From Bacteroidetes bacterium UBA7688 (GTDB lineage: Bacteria > Bacteroidota > Bacteroidia > Chitinophagales > Chitinophagaceae): DNA of 5,828 nt. Below, in pieces: positions 1 to 5,828 of the stretch. The notes below the pieces were generated by a model. It made no database searches. It was given only the letters and a program-made list of their open reading frames with translations, and was not told the DNA's origin. Position numbers and translations under genes: made by a program. Where the stretch lies: the NCBI GenBank assembly GCA_002482815.1, contig DLGS01000232.1, positions 1 through 5,828 of the forward strand, in the 5' to 3' direction. The first letter of the stretch is position 1. Every line of letters begins with the position of its first letter.

Positions 1-1818
1 TGCAGGATTGGTACCGTGTGCAGAAATAGGAATGATAATCACATCGCGGTGATGGTCGCCACGGCTTTCATGGTAAGCGCGGATAGTCAGCAAACCAGCA
101 TACTCACCCTGAGCGCCGCTGTTCGGTTGCAAGCTACAAGCATCAAAAGCAGTAATAACACTCAGATATTTACTCAGTTGCTCCGTTACATATTGATAAC
201 CTTTTGCCTGATCAGCCGGTGCAAACGGATGCATTTTGCTCCAGTGCGCCCAGCTCAATGGCATCATTTCTGTTGCGGCATTCAGCTTCATAGTGCAAGA
301 CCCCAAAGAAATCATACTGGTGTTCAAAGACAAATCTTTGTTCTCCAGAGATTTGATATAGCGCATCATTTGCGACTCAGAATGGTGTGTATTGAAAACG
401 TCCTGCTCCAGGAAAGAAGAAGTACGCATCAATGCACCCGGAATGTTGTTTGTTTCGTCTTGTGCGAAATCGAATGCTACAGCATATTCGTGATTTGCGA
501 AAATGTTGATGATATCTGCAACATCGGCAAGCGTAGTTGTTTCGTCCAAAGAAATCGTAATCCAATTATCTTTTCCGTAAAAGAAATTGATTTTCGCAGC
601 TTCCGCTTTTGTGCGGACAGCATTGGCATCCTTTGCTTTTACAGTAATGGTGTCGAAGAAGTCGTTGCCGAAAATTTCAAAACCTAATTCGTTCAATTGA
701 ACAGCTAATGCGTGTGTAATGGTAGCAACACGTGATGCAATCGTTTTCAAACCTTCGGGACCGTGATATACAGCGTACATTGCCGCCATATTCGCCAGCA
801 ATGCCTGAGCGGTACAGATATTCGAAGTTGCCTTTTCGCGTTTGATATGCTGCTCGCGTGTTTGCAAGGCCATACGCAAAGCACGATTGCCATGAGCATC
901 TATGCTGATACCAATGATACGACCCGGAATAGCACGCTTGAACTCATCATTTACAGCAAAGAAAGCAGCGTGAGGTCCGCCGTATCCCAATGGAACACCG
1001 AAGCGCTGAGAAGAACCTAATGCAACATCAGCACCCATTTCGCCGGGAGCTTTTAATAAAGTAAGCGCCAGCAAATCAGTTGCCATCGCTACATAAGCGC
1101 CGATAGCGTGGGCTTGTGCGATAAATGATTCATAATTATCTACGGCGCCTTTATCATTTGGATATTGAAGAATGGCACCAAAATAAGTATTGTCGATAAC
1201 AGCTGTTTTGAAATCGCCGATGACCAATTCAATATTTAAAGGTTGAGCACGTGTAAGCAATACATCTTTGGTTTGTGCAAAAACATATTGATCAACAAAA
1301 AACTTAGGGCGCTCAATATTTTCTGTTTTATTAATGGTATGAAAGAACATAGCCATTGCCTCACCTGCCGCAGTTGCTTCATCCAATAAAGAAGCATTTG
1401 CAATGGGCATTCCCGTCAGCTCGCAAACCATAGTCTGATAGTTCAACAAACTTTCCAGACGACCCTGAGAAATTTCAGCCTGATATGGAGTATACTGTGT
1501 ATACCATCCCGGATTTTCGAAAATATTCCTGAGAATAACACTGGGTGTGTGCGTATCATAATATCCTTGTCCGATGTAGTTGCGAAACACTTCGTTTTTC
1601 ATCGAAACTTCTTTAATGTGTCGCAGATATTCTGCCTCACTCATAGCAGAAGGAATAGCCAGGGGAGATTTCATGCGGATATTATCCGGTACTGTTTTGG
1701 CTATTAATTCATCCATACTCTCAACGCCAATCGTTTCAAGCATTTTAGGAATATCAGCATTACGCGGGCCGATATGACGACCTGCAAATTCATTGCTCTG
1801 TTGTTGAAAAAAACTCAT
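1..1818 (-). CDS. gcvP: Glycine dehydrogenase (decarboxylating), P-protein of the glycine cleavage system; 3' part beyond the window
   Basis: The P-protein uses PLP to decarboxylate glycine and passes the aminomethyl group to lipoylated H-protein, in the cytoplasm. The reverse strand is open for 606 codons from ATG at 1818-1816 to the window edge. Family signatures appear in order: AGRHIGP near the N-terminus, TPYQAEISQGRLE, SLLDEATAAGEAM, GYGGPH at residues 278-283, HHSESQMMRY, GSCTMKLNA at 506-514, QPNSGAQGEY, and SAHGTNPA ending at residue 606. The N-terminal half and the start of the C-terminal PLP half are in one frame, so this is the single-chain form, not split gcvPA/gcvPB. Full-length enzymes have about 950-960 residues, so roughly 350 are missing, including the PLP-binding lysine. 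The start is chosen because the usual N-terminal motif follows directly and an upstream promoter fits. There is no Shine-Dalgarno sequence (leader ends ATATAACAAA). No frameshift is seen. Identification is firm. Confidence 0.97.
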   Translation of the reverse strand, partial: MSFFQQQSNEFAGRHIGPRNADIPKMLETIGVESMDELIAKTVPDNIRMKSPLAIPSAMSEAEYLRHIKEVSMKNEVFRNYIGQGYYDTHTPSVILRNIFENPGWYTQYTPYQAEISQGRLESLLNYQTMVCELTGMPIANASLLDEATAAGEAMAMFFHTINKTENIERPKFFVDQYVFAQTKDVLLTRAQPLNIELVIGDFKTAVIDNTYFGAILQYPNDKGAVDNYESFIAQAHAIGAYVAMATDLLALTLLKAPGEMGADVALGSSQRFGVPLGYGGPHAAFFAVNDEFKRAIPGRIIGISIDAHGNRALRMALQTREQHIKREKATSNICTAQALLANMAAMYAVYHGPEGLKTIASRVATITHALAVQLNELGFEIFGNDFFDTITVKAKDANAVRTKAEAAKINFFYGKDNWITISLDETTTLADVADIINIFANHEYAVAFDFAQDETNNIPGALMRTSSFLEQDVFNTHHSESQMMRYIKSLENKDLSLNTSMISLGSCTMKLNAATEMMPLSWAHWSKMHPFAPADQAKGYQYVTEQLSKYLSVITAFDACSLQPNSGAQGEYAGLLTIRAYHESRGDHHRDVIIIPISAHGTNPA

Positions 1819-1864
1819 TTTGTTATATGAAATTTAAAAAGTATCGTTTGGGAAAATAATTGTG

Positions 1865-1893
1865 CAAATGTACGGGAAATACAGACCCGAAAA
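1865..1893 (-). promoter_or_regulatory. Predicted Bacteroidetes-type promoter of gcvP
   Basis: Read on the minus strand, a -7 box TACATTTG (1872-1865) is followed by C and preceded, 17 nt upstream, by TTTT (1893-1890) in the position of the -33 TTTG element. This matches the Bacteroidetes consensus TTTG/TAnnTTTG. Transcription would start near 1858, giving a leader of about 40 nt, too short for a glycine riboswitch. Predicted from pattern only. Confidence 0.6.
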
Positions 1894-1995
1894 TATGATT
1901 TTGATTAGGAAAGGAAGGCCAACATATTACTAAAACCAGCACATATTATAAGCAATAAAAATAAAAGGAAATATAAACAGGAAGGTGTAAAATAA

Positions 1996-2030
1996 AAAAA
2001 GCTGAACCTATCGGATGGGTTCAGCTTTTT
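1996..2030 (-). terminator. Intrinsic terminator downstream of the ArsR-family gene
   Basis: A perfect 13-bp inverted repeat (arms 1996-2008 and 2018-2030, core GCTGAACC/GGTTCAGC) encloses a 9-nt loop. On the minus strand the hairpin runs into a T tract (complement of 1994-2000, then ATTTT). It lies 23 bp past the stop codon of the regulator gene and separates that gene from the gcvP promoter. A-rich sequence on the other side makes it partly symmetric, but no plus-strand gene needs it. Confidence 0.88.
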
Positions 2031-2052
2031 CAAAAATTGAGTTTAATAACAA

Positions 2053-2430
2053 CTAGTTATTCGTTGGCATTTCTTTTTGTGCACCTACCATGTCTCCTAC
2101 AAATTTTGCTACAGAAGCAATTTTGTCTGGATTCAAAGAATAGTGAATAAATTTACCATCACGGACAGTGTTTACAACGTTTGCACGACGCAAAATTGCC
2201 AAATGCTGAGAAGCTACTGATTGCTCCAAACGAAGCTTTACATAAATTTCAGTCACTTTCATTGTTTTATGTTCATTAAGTAACTTAATGATTTGCTGAC
2301 GCAATTTGTGGTTAATTGCTCTCAATGTCATTGCAGCACTTTTTACCGCTACGTAATCCAATCTGATTTGATCAGCTGAACTCTCATCTTTACGAATAAC
2401 CAATGTATTCGACGTCATTAATGTTTCCAT
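2053..2430 (-). CDS. ArsR/SmtB-family winged helix-turn-helix transcriptional regulator without cysteine
   Basis: This 125-residue protein is a probable cytoplasmic DNA-binding repressor. The ArsR/SmtB fold is recognisable: a helix with LRAINHKLRQQIIKLL (about 36-51), the helix-turn-helix from VTEIYVKL to about residue 83 with recognition helix SVASQHLAILRRA (71-83), and a beta-wing around VRDGKFIHYSL (89-99). Length is normal for the family. The protein has no cysteine, so the ELCVCD-type alpha-3 metal site and a dithiol persulfide switch of the BigR/SqrR kind are both absent; I also see no DxH metal site in the last helix (PDKIASVAKFVGDM). The inducer is therefore unknown. The gene lies downstream of the persulfide dioxygenase fusion on the same strand, which suggests but does not prove a link. 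ATG at 2430 is chosen; Met5 (2418) is an alternative. No Shine-Dalgarno sequence is present. Family assignment is firm; the target is inferred. Confidence 0.92.
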   Translation of the reverse strand: METLMTSNTLVIRKDESSADQIRLDYVAVKSAAMTLRAINHKLRQQIIKLLNEHKTMKVTEIYVKLRLEQSVASQHLAILRRANVVNTVRDGKFIHYSLNPDKIASVAKFVGDMVGAQKEMPTNN

Positions 2431-2511
2431 CTAATTTATTTTGTTTTAAAACTTGTTGGTTGTTGATTAAAAATTTTCTACTAAAAGGTTATCTTATCAT
2501 TAAACTCCGTG

Positions 2512-2540
2512 CAAACTTACGGCATTGAAGAAAAATAAAA
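2512..2540 (-). promoter_or_regulatory. Predicted promoter of the ArsR-family gene
   Basis: On the minus strand a -7 box TAAGTTTG (2519-2512) followed by C has TTTT (2540-2537) 17 nt upstream. A short dyad CCGT-N8-ACGG (plus-strand arms 2507-2510 and 2519-2522) overlaps the -7 box. The predicted leader is about 75 nt and A/T-rich. The regulator can thus be transcribed on its own even if there is read-through from the upstream gene. Confidence 0.55.
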
Positions 2541-2558
2541 TACTCACATATCAAAAAA

Positions 2559-2590
2559 TAACGTTACGCTTTAGTTAAAATAAGTTTAAC
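2559..2590. promoter_or_regulatory. Pair of short inverted repeats upstream of the ArsR-gene promoter (possible operator)
   Basis: An 8-bp perfect palindrome TAACGTTA (2559-2566) is followed by GTTAAA-N5-TTTAAC (2574-2590). Both sit just upstream of the predicted -33 element of the regulator gene. ArsR-family proteins commonly bind A/T-rich dyads at their own promoters, so this is a candidate autoregulatory site. The arms are short and the region is very A/T-rich, so chance is a real alternative. Confidence 0.25.
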
Positions 2591-2714
2591 ACTTAATTTT
2601 TTGATTATTAAGATGTGTATTCATCTCTTTTTCACATTTGAAATCACAAAAAAAGTTAAACAAATCTTAATAGTGCAATTTTATTCTATAAAAGAAAGCG
2701 CGATTGTTTTGCAG

Positions 2715-4118
2715 CTAAGCCAATTCAACATTACTTTTTACTATCGGAACTTCTTTAATCTCTTTAATTTTTGCAAAACCGCCCAAAACATTTCTTAGAT
2801 TATGGAACCCCTGGCGTTTCAAAATAGATGATGCAATAACAGAGCGATATCCACCGGCACAATGAACATATAAGTTTCTATCCGGATCTACCATTGCAAT
2901 ATTTAAAATGTCTGAAAATGTACTTAAAGGCATATTTGTTGCGCCTTTAATATGACCATCTGCGAATTCGGTTTCCTTCCTGACATCCAGCACTTCCAGC
3001 CTTTTATCGTGGGGCAGGTCCATTGCCAGTTCGTCTGCATCAATATCAATAATAATATCAACCTCCTCTCCCGCGAGCTTCCACGCTTCAAACCCACCTT
3101 TCAGAAATCCTTCCACTGCATCATATCCAATACGCGCCAGCCTGGTCACGCTTTCCTCCTCCTTTCCTTCGTCTGTAACCAAGACCAAAGCCTGACCAAA
3201 AGGCAAGACGATACCGGCCCATTCTGCAAATCTGCCATCCAGACCAATACTTATCGATTCAGGAATAAAACCTTCTGTAAAAACAGTGGAGTTTCGGGTA
3301 TCCAAAATCCAGGCTCCGTCTTTTACTTTCTCTTTGAAAGTGTCTACAGACAATGGTGTCAACCCTTTTTGCATTACAGTTTCCATACTTTCGTAGCCGC
3401 TCTTGTTGATGCGTGCATTTATCGGAAAATAGGCCGGTGCTTCAGCTAGTCCACTGGTTACTTTACCTATAAACTCTTCTTCAGTCATATTTTGCAAAGC
3501 ATAATTACTGAGTTTTTGTTGGCCAATTGTACTGAATGTGTCAGGGCCCAGATTTTTACCGCAGGATGAGCCCGGTCCATGTGCAGGATAAACAATAATA
3601 TGGTCGGAAAGTGTTTTGATTTTTGTATTGAGTGAATGATACATTTTGGAAGCTAATTCTTCTTTGCTCAATTCTCCGCTAAACAAATCCGGACGTCCAA
3701 CATCGCCCACAAAAAGTGTATCTCCGGTAAAGACACAATAATCTTTTCCCTCCTCATCGCTCAGCAAATAACAACTGCTTTCCATTGTATGCCCGGGTGT
3801 ATGCAAGACCTTTAACTGCAATTTTCCTACAGAAAAAACCTCCCCGTCTTTTGCTTTGTAAAAAGAAAATTTAGCCTCTGTCTCAGGACCATAAACAATG
3901 GTAGCTCCTGTACGTCTGGCTAATTCAATATGTCCGCTAACAAAATCAGCATGAAAATGTGTTTCGAAAATATATTTTATAGTTACATTTTTCTCCTTTG
4001 CCATTTCAATATAAACATCCACATCGCGCAGTGGATCCACAATAGCTGCTTCATCACCATCACTGATAAAATAAGCTGCTTCGCTCAGGCATTTTGTATA
4101 TAATTGTTCTATGTACAT
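2715..4118 (-). CDS. Persulfide dioxygenase-rhodanese fusion (CstB-like, three domains)
   Basis: This 467-residue protein is predicted to oxidise persulfides such as glutathione or other low-molecular-weight persulfides to sulfite or thiosulfate in the cytoplasm. The N-terminal metallo-beta-lactamase domain (about 1-235) has THFHADFVSGH (53-63), TPGH (107-110), TGD (131-133) and PAHG (178-181). H54, H110 and D133 match the 2-His/1-Asp iron triad of ETHE1 enzymes. The usual HxHxDH has Phe59 in place of the last His, which fits a single-metal site. Cys186 in GSSCGKN matches the conserved MBL-domain Cys of CstB. A second domain (about 253-352) is rhodanese-like (LDTR at 272-275) but has TDEG where the catalytic Cys loop should be. 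The third (about 360-458) is an intact rhodanese with LDVR (377-380) and active loop CAGGYRS (420-426). There is no signal peptide. The start at ATG 4118 gives the standard N-terminus MYIEQLYT. A zinc hydrolase role (glyoxalase II) is less likely given the rhodanese domains. Its neighbour downstream is an ArsR-type regulator. Confidence 0.92.
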   Translation of the reverse strand: MYIEQLYTKCLSEAAYFISDGDEAAIVDPLRDVDVYIEMAKEKNVTIKYIFETHFHADFVSGHIELARRTGATIVYGPETEAKFSFYKAKDGEVFSVGKLQLKVLHTPGHTMESSCYLLSDEEGKDYCVFTGDTLFVGDVGRPDLFSGELSKEELASKMYHSLNTKIKTLSDHIIVYPAHGPGSSCGKNLGPDTFSTIGQQKLSNYALQNMTEEEFIGKVTSGLAEAPAYFPINARINKSGYESMETVMQKGLTPLSVDTFKEKVKDGAWILDTRNSTVFTEGFIPESISIGLDGRFAEWAGIVLPFGQALVLVTDEGKEEESVTRLARIGYDAVEGFLKGGFEAWKLAGEEVDIIIDIDADELAMDLPHDKRLEVLDVRKETEFADGHIKGATNMPLSTFSDILNIAMVDPDRNLYVHCAGGYRSVIASSILKRQGFHNLRNVLGGFAKIKEIKEVPIVKSNVELA

Positions 4119-4147
4119 GTATTATAAATTTTAATAAAATCAGTCAG

Positions 4148-4176
4148 CAAAAGTAAAACATTAGTTGTTAGGCAAA
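4148..4176 (-). promoter_or_regulatory. Predicted promoter of the persulfide dioxygenase gene
   Basis: On the minus strand a perfect TACTTTTG -7 box (4155-4148) followed by C lies 17 nt downstream of a perfect TTTG -33 element (4176-4173). It is the best consensus match in the window. The predicted transcript starts near 4141, leaving a leader of only about 23 nt with no Shine-Dalgarno sequence. Confidence 0.65.
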
Positions 4177-4225
4177 CGTTGAAATTACAAATGCCCGAAA
4201 AGACTATGTCTATTACTTGCATAAA

Positions 4226-4253
4226 AAAACCGCCTCTTTGCAGAGGCGGTTTT
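4226..4253 (-). terminator. Intrinsic terminator of the secreted T9SS protein gene (4273-5067)
   Basis: A perfect 12-bp inverted repeat with a GC-rich core (arms 4226-4237 and 4242-4253, CCGCCTCT/AGAGGCGG) closes a 4-nt loop. On the minus strand it ends in a run of seven T (complement of 4223-4229). It lies 19 bp after the stop codon and isolates this gene from the persulfide dioxygenase promoter. Confidence 0.93.
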
Positions 4254-4272
4254 GATCTAATCATTTCAAGAA

Positions 4273-5067
4273 TTACTTCTGAACATTAAACTTCGTAGTA
4301 GATGATTTTTCACCCACATTCACTTTCAGGAAATACATTCCGTTTGAAATTGAAGTGATATCCAAATCCAATCTTTGGTTACCGCTGTTGTTGTTGTCAA
4401 ATTCTCTTACCAACACTGTGCGACCGGCAGCATCCATAATGGTAGCGGTAGCTTTTTCACTTGTTTCGAAGTTATACTCGAAAGACAATTGATTTGCAGC
4501 AGGGTTAGGGAAAGTTTTGATCGATGGCCCTTCAAAAGAAATCTCGTCAATACCGGTTGGAGTTTTGTTAATCCAGATTCTACGTTTAGCAACTGCAGAT
4601 GGTGTAGTTGCAGCCATTGCGATGTTTGTAGAAGGAGCTTTTGCACTTGCAAAAACAAAATACCAATTGTATTGTTTGTTATTTGTAAAAGTCTTAGGAA
4701 CTACTGTATCACCTGTCAGGGTCATTAAAGTATTAATATTTGCAAAGGGTATACCACCGGTAACTGTAACTGACATTGAATCACCTTTTCTTAATGAACC
4801 AACCATAGTAAATGAGCTTGTTGTAATTGAAGATCCTACAATTGTACTCAATGGACTAGCTATTCTAACTGTATCACCTGGCATTAAAGAATCCGCAACT
4901 GATGCTGAAACATTTTTTAAATAGAAAATCGGATTTTGAGTTGAAGTTGTTGTAATATTAGTATCTAATGCTGGTTTAGTAATACTAGCAGTTAATACAA
5001 TATTTCGTTGTGCGTTGGCAGCAATTCCTACCATCGATAGCATTAGCAATAAGTAAATTTTTTTCAT
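4273..5067 (-). CDS. Secreted protein of unknown function with T9SS type A C-terminal sorting domain
   Basis: This 264-residue protein is predicted to cross the inner membrane by Sec and the outer membrane by the type IX system, ending on the surface or in the medium. ATG at 5067 begins a clear signal peptide: MKK, a hydrophobic core LLLMLSMVG, then A-N-A before Gln20, a signal peptidase I site that leaves N-terminal Gln as is common in Bacteroidetes. The body (about 21-175) is Thr/Ser-rich and probably beta-sheet; I recognise no enzyme domain. The last ~90 residues are a T9SS type A sorting domain: IKTFPNPAANQLSFEY, then MDAAGRTVL, LDLDITSISNGMYFLKV, and the terminal KFNVQK. The frame stays open upstream to 5169, but that 34-residue extension would bury the signal peptide and cover the promoter, so the shorter start is chosen. 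The gene ending at 5216 is a probable tandem paralogue, with shared motifs before and within the sorting domain. It is probably monocistronic. Confidence 0.9.
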   Translation of the reverse strand: MKKIYLLLMLSMVGIAANAQRNIVLTASITKPALDTNITTTSTQNPIFYLKNVSASVADSLMPGDTVRIASPLSTIVGSSITTSSFTMVGSLRKGDSMSVTVTGGIPFANINTLMTLTGDTVVPKTFTNNKQYNWYFVFASAKAPSTNIAMAATTPSAVAKRRIWINKTPTGIDEISFEGPSIKTFPNPAANQLSFEYNFETSEKATATIMDAAGRTVLVREFDNNNSGNQRLDLDITSISNGMYFLKVNVGEKSSTTKFNVQK

Positions 5068-5104
5068 AGAAATTAGTTTTATTTTGTTTTTAAATATTAA
5101 GAAG

Positions 5105-5133
5105 CGAAGATAATGGAATGCTTTTAGAATAAA
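5105..5133 (-). promoter_or_regulatory. Possible promoter of the T9SS protein gene (4273-5067)
   Basis: On the minus strand TATCTTCG (5112-5105) followed by C differs from TAnnTTTG at one base and has TTTA (5133-5130) 17 nt upstream, the same spacing as the other three predicted promoters here. The leader would be about 31 nt. Position between the upstream terminator and the start codon supports it; the mismatch lowers confidence. Confidence 0.42.
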
Positions 5134-5141
5134 AAATGAAA

Positions 5142-5165
5142 AAGGGGGAAATGAAGGGGGAAATG
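5142..5165. repeat. Two tandem copies of a 12-bp sequence
   Basis: AAGGGGGAAATG occurs twice head to tail (5142-5153 and 5154-5165) with no mismatch. It lies between the terminator of the upstream secreted-protein gene and the predicted promoter of the next gene. The G runs stand out in an A/T-rich spacer. It could be a protein-binding site upstream of the promoter or simply a small slippage duplication. Confidence 0.6.
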
Positions 5166-5170
5166 TCAAA

Positions 5171-5204
5171 AAAAATAGCCACCTGATATAAGGTGGCTAT
5201 TTTT
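5171..5204 (-). terminator. Intrinsic terminator of the right-edge T9SS protein gene
   Basis: A perfect 14-bp inverted repeat (arms 5171-5184 and 5191-5204, core TAGCCACCT/AGGTGGCTA) has a 6-nt loop. On the minus strand it ends in a run of eight T. It begins 11 bp after the stop codon of the gene ending at 5216. Confidence 0.92.
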
Positions 5205-5215
5205 TATTATTGTAA

Positions 5216-5828
5216 TTATTTCTGGACGAGTATCTTATTGACGTATGACCTGTCACCTGCATCCAGCCTCAGGAAATAAACTCCACTTGGAAGAGCACTG
5301 ATATCCACATCTATTTTTTGGGTTCCATTCAGGTTTTTATCCAATTCTTTTTGCAACACTAATTTACCCCATCCATCATTTACAGTTACAAGGGATGTAG
5401 TATTGCCTGAAAACTTGTATGTGAAAGAAACCTGATTTGAAGCGGGGTTAGGGAAGGTGCTGATGCCTGCTTTAGAGTCTGCAAACAGATCAATAACGCC
5501 CAGCGGCCATTCGTTAGCCCAAAGATGAACTGTATCCATTGAGTTACCCATACCTTTTGAGGTATACAAGATTGTTCCGCCGGAATCTTTGCTTGGAATG
5601 ATATCAGCAATTTCTACAAACCATGCATATTTTGTATTATCTACAAATGGATGTTTGTAAACTTTTCTTTTATCGGGGGTCTCAATCAATTTATCATCAA
5701 CGTCATAAAGTGTCATTAATTTATTTGGATAACCTACACCAACATACGATGTATCGTAATAAACGCTCCACAAGGGCCCTGCTCCATCAGTAATATTATT
5801 TAAAATAACTGATTCGCCAACCTTGATA
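5216..5828 (-). CDS. Secreted protein of unknown function with T9SS C-terminal sorting domain; N-terminus beyond the window
   Basis: The reverse strand is open from the right edge to TAA at 5218-5216, giving 203 codons with no visible start. A TTG at 5773 is internal: the frame continues upstream with sensible sequence (KVGESVILNNITDGAGPLW). The visible N-terminal part contains WSVYYDTSYVGVGYP and KYAWFVEIADIIPS; I recognise no catalytic domain. The last ~85 residues are a T9SS type A sorting domain: ISTFPNPASNQVSFTYKF, then a WGKLVLQ strand, IDVDISALPSGVYFLRL, and the terminal KILVQK, so the mature protein should be exported to the surface or medium. It resembles the neighbour at 4273-5067 beyond the sorting domain: KYAWFV against QYNWYFVFA, and VHLWANEWPLGVID against RRIWINKTPTGID, which suggests tandem duplication with divergence. 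A signal peptide is expected but lies outside the window. Confidence 0.88.
   Translation of the reverse strand, partial: IKVGESVILNNITDGAGPLWSVYYDTSYVGVGYPNKLMTLYDVDDKLIETPDKRKVYKHPFVDNTKYAWFVEIADIIPSKDSGGTILYTSKGMGNSMDTVHLWANEWPLGVIDLFADSKAGISTFPNPASNQVSFTYKFSGNTTSLVTVNDGWGKLVLQKELDKNLNGTQKIDVDISALPSGVYFLRLDAGDRSYVNKILVQK

Noticed and set aside
16..687. Plus-strand open frame of 223 codons
   Set aside because: It lies wholly antisense to the conserved gcvP frame, has Cys/His/Arg-rich composition typical of an antisense frame, and shows no recognisable domain.
1923..1948. Two copies of ACATATTA in the gap before gcvP
   Set aside because: An 8-bp A/T-rich direct repeat in an A/T-rich spacer is likely to be chance.
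1819..1995. Possible glycine riboswitch ahead of gcvP
   Set aside because: The predicted leader is only about 40 nt, and I see no conserved riboswitch core or paired aptamers between the terminator at 1996 and the start codon.
2489..2500. Mini-ORF (Met-Ile-Arg-stop) in the leader of the ArsR-family gene
   Set aside because: Such a short frame is expected by chance in a 75-nt leader; there is no hairpin or attenuation structure to give it a role.
2601..2798. Plus-strand open frame of 65 codons in the gap after the persulfide dioxygenase
   Set aside because: It overlaps the 3' end of that gene, is rich in Phe/Ile/Lys as expected of A/T-rich non-coding DNA, and has no matching promoter.
2952..3449. 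Plus-strand open frame of 165 codons
   Set aside because: It is antisense to the rhodanese domains of the persulfide dioxygenase, whose motifs are intact; the product has no family signature.
4375..4924. Open frames on both strands inside the secreted T9SS protein gene
   Set aside because: They are out of frame with a gene that has a signal peptide, sorting domain and terminator; their products look like antisense or shifted readings.
5068..5169. N-terminal extension of the T9SS protein to an earlier ATG at 5169
   Set aside because: It would put 34 residues before a complete signal peptide and overlap the predicted promoter and the tandem repeat.
5386..5610. Minus-strand open frame of 74 codons within the right-edge gene
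   Set aside because: It is a shifted reading of the T9SS sorting-domain coding sequence, with no motif of its own.

Overview
The window comes from a Bacteroidetes-type genome, probably Chitinophagales/Sphingobacteriia-like (inference). Four things support this. Two proteins end in type IX secretion (T9SS) C-terminal sorting domains. One secretion signal has an A-x-A|Q cleavage site. No gene start has a Shine-Dalgarno sequence. Four genes are preceded by promoters of the form TTTn-N17-TAnnTTTGC, the sigma-ABfr-type layout. All five genes lie on the minus strand, so transcription runs from high to low coordinates.

From right to left (5' to 3' on the coding strand): (1) the C-terminal 203 codons of a T9SS-sorted secreted protein that runs off the right edge (5216-5828), closed by a strong hairpin terminator; (2) a complete 264-residue secreted T9SS-sorted protein (4273-5067), apparently a diverged tandem paralogue of the first, with its own promoter and terminator; (3) a 467-residue three-domain enzyme (2715-4118): an ETHE1-like persulfide dioxygenase, a central rhodanese-like domain lacking the catalytic Cys, and a C-terminal rhodanese with an intact Cys loop, the same layout as staphylococcal CstB; (4) a 125-residue ArsR/SmtB-type winged-helix regulator with no cysteine (2053-2430), followed by a terminator; (5) the first 606 codons of gcvP, the glycine cleavage system P-protein (1-1818), cut by the left edge before its PLP lysine.

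The enzyme and regulator form a plausible sulfur-stress pair. They are co-directional and I see no convincing terminator in the 284-bp gap between them, although the regulator has its own promoter. gcvP is a separate housekeeping unit of one-carbon metabolism. The secreted proteins belong to the cell-surface or extracellular proteome and their function is unknown. I see no mobile element, RNA gene, CRISPR array or clearly novel system. The points most worth a second look are the CstB-like fusion beside a cysteine-free ArsR protein, the tandem T9SS paralogues, and the uniform promoter architecture.
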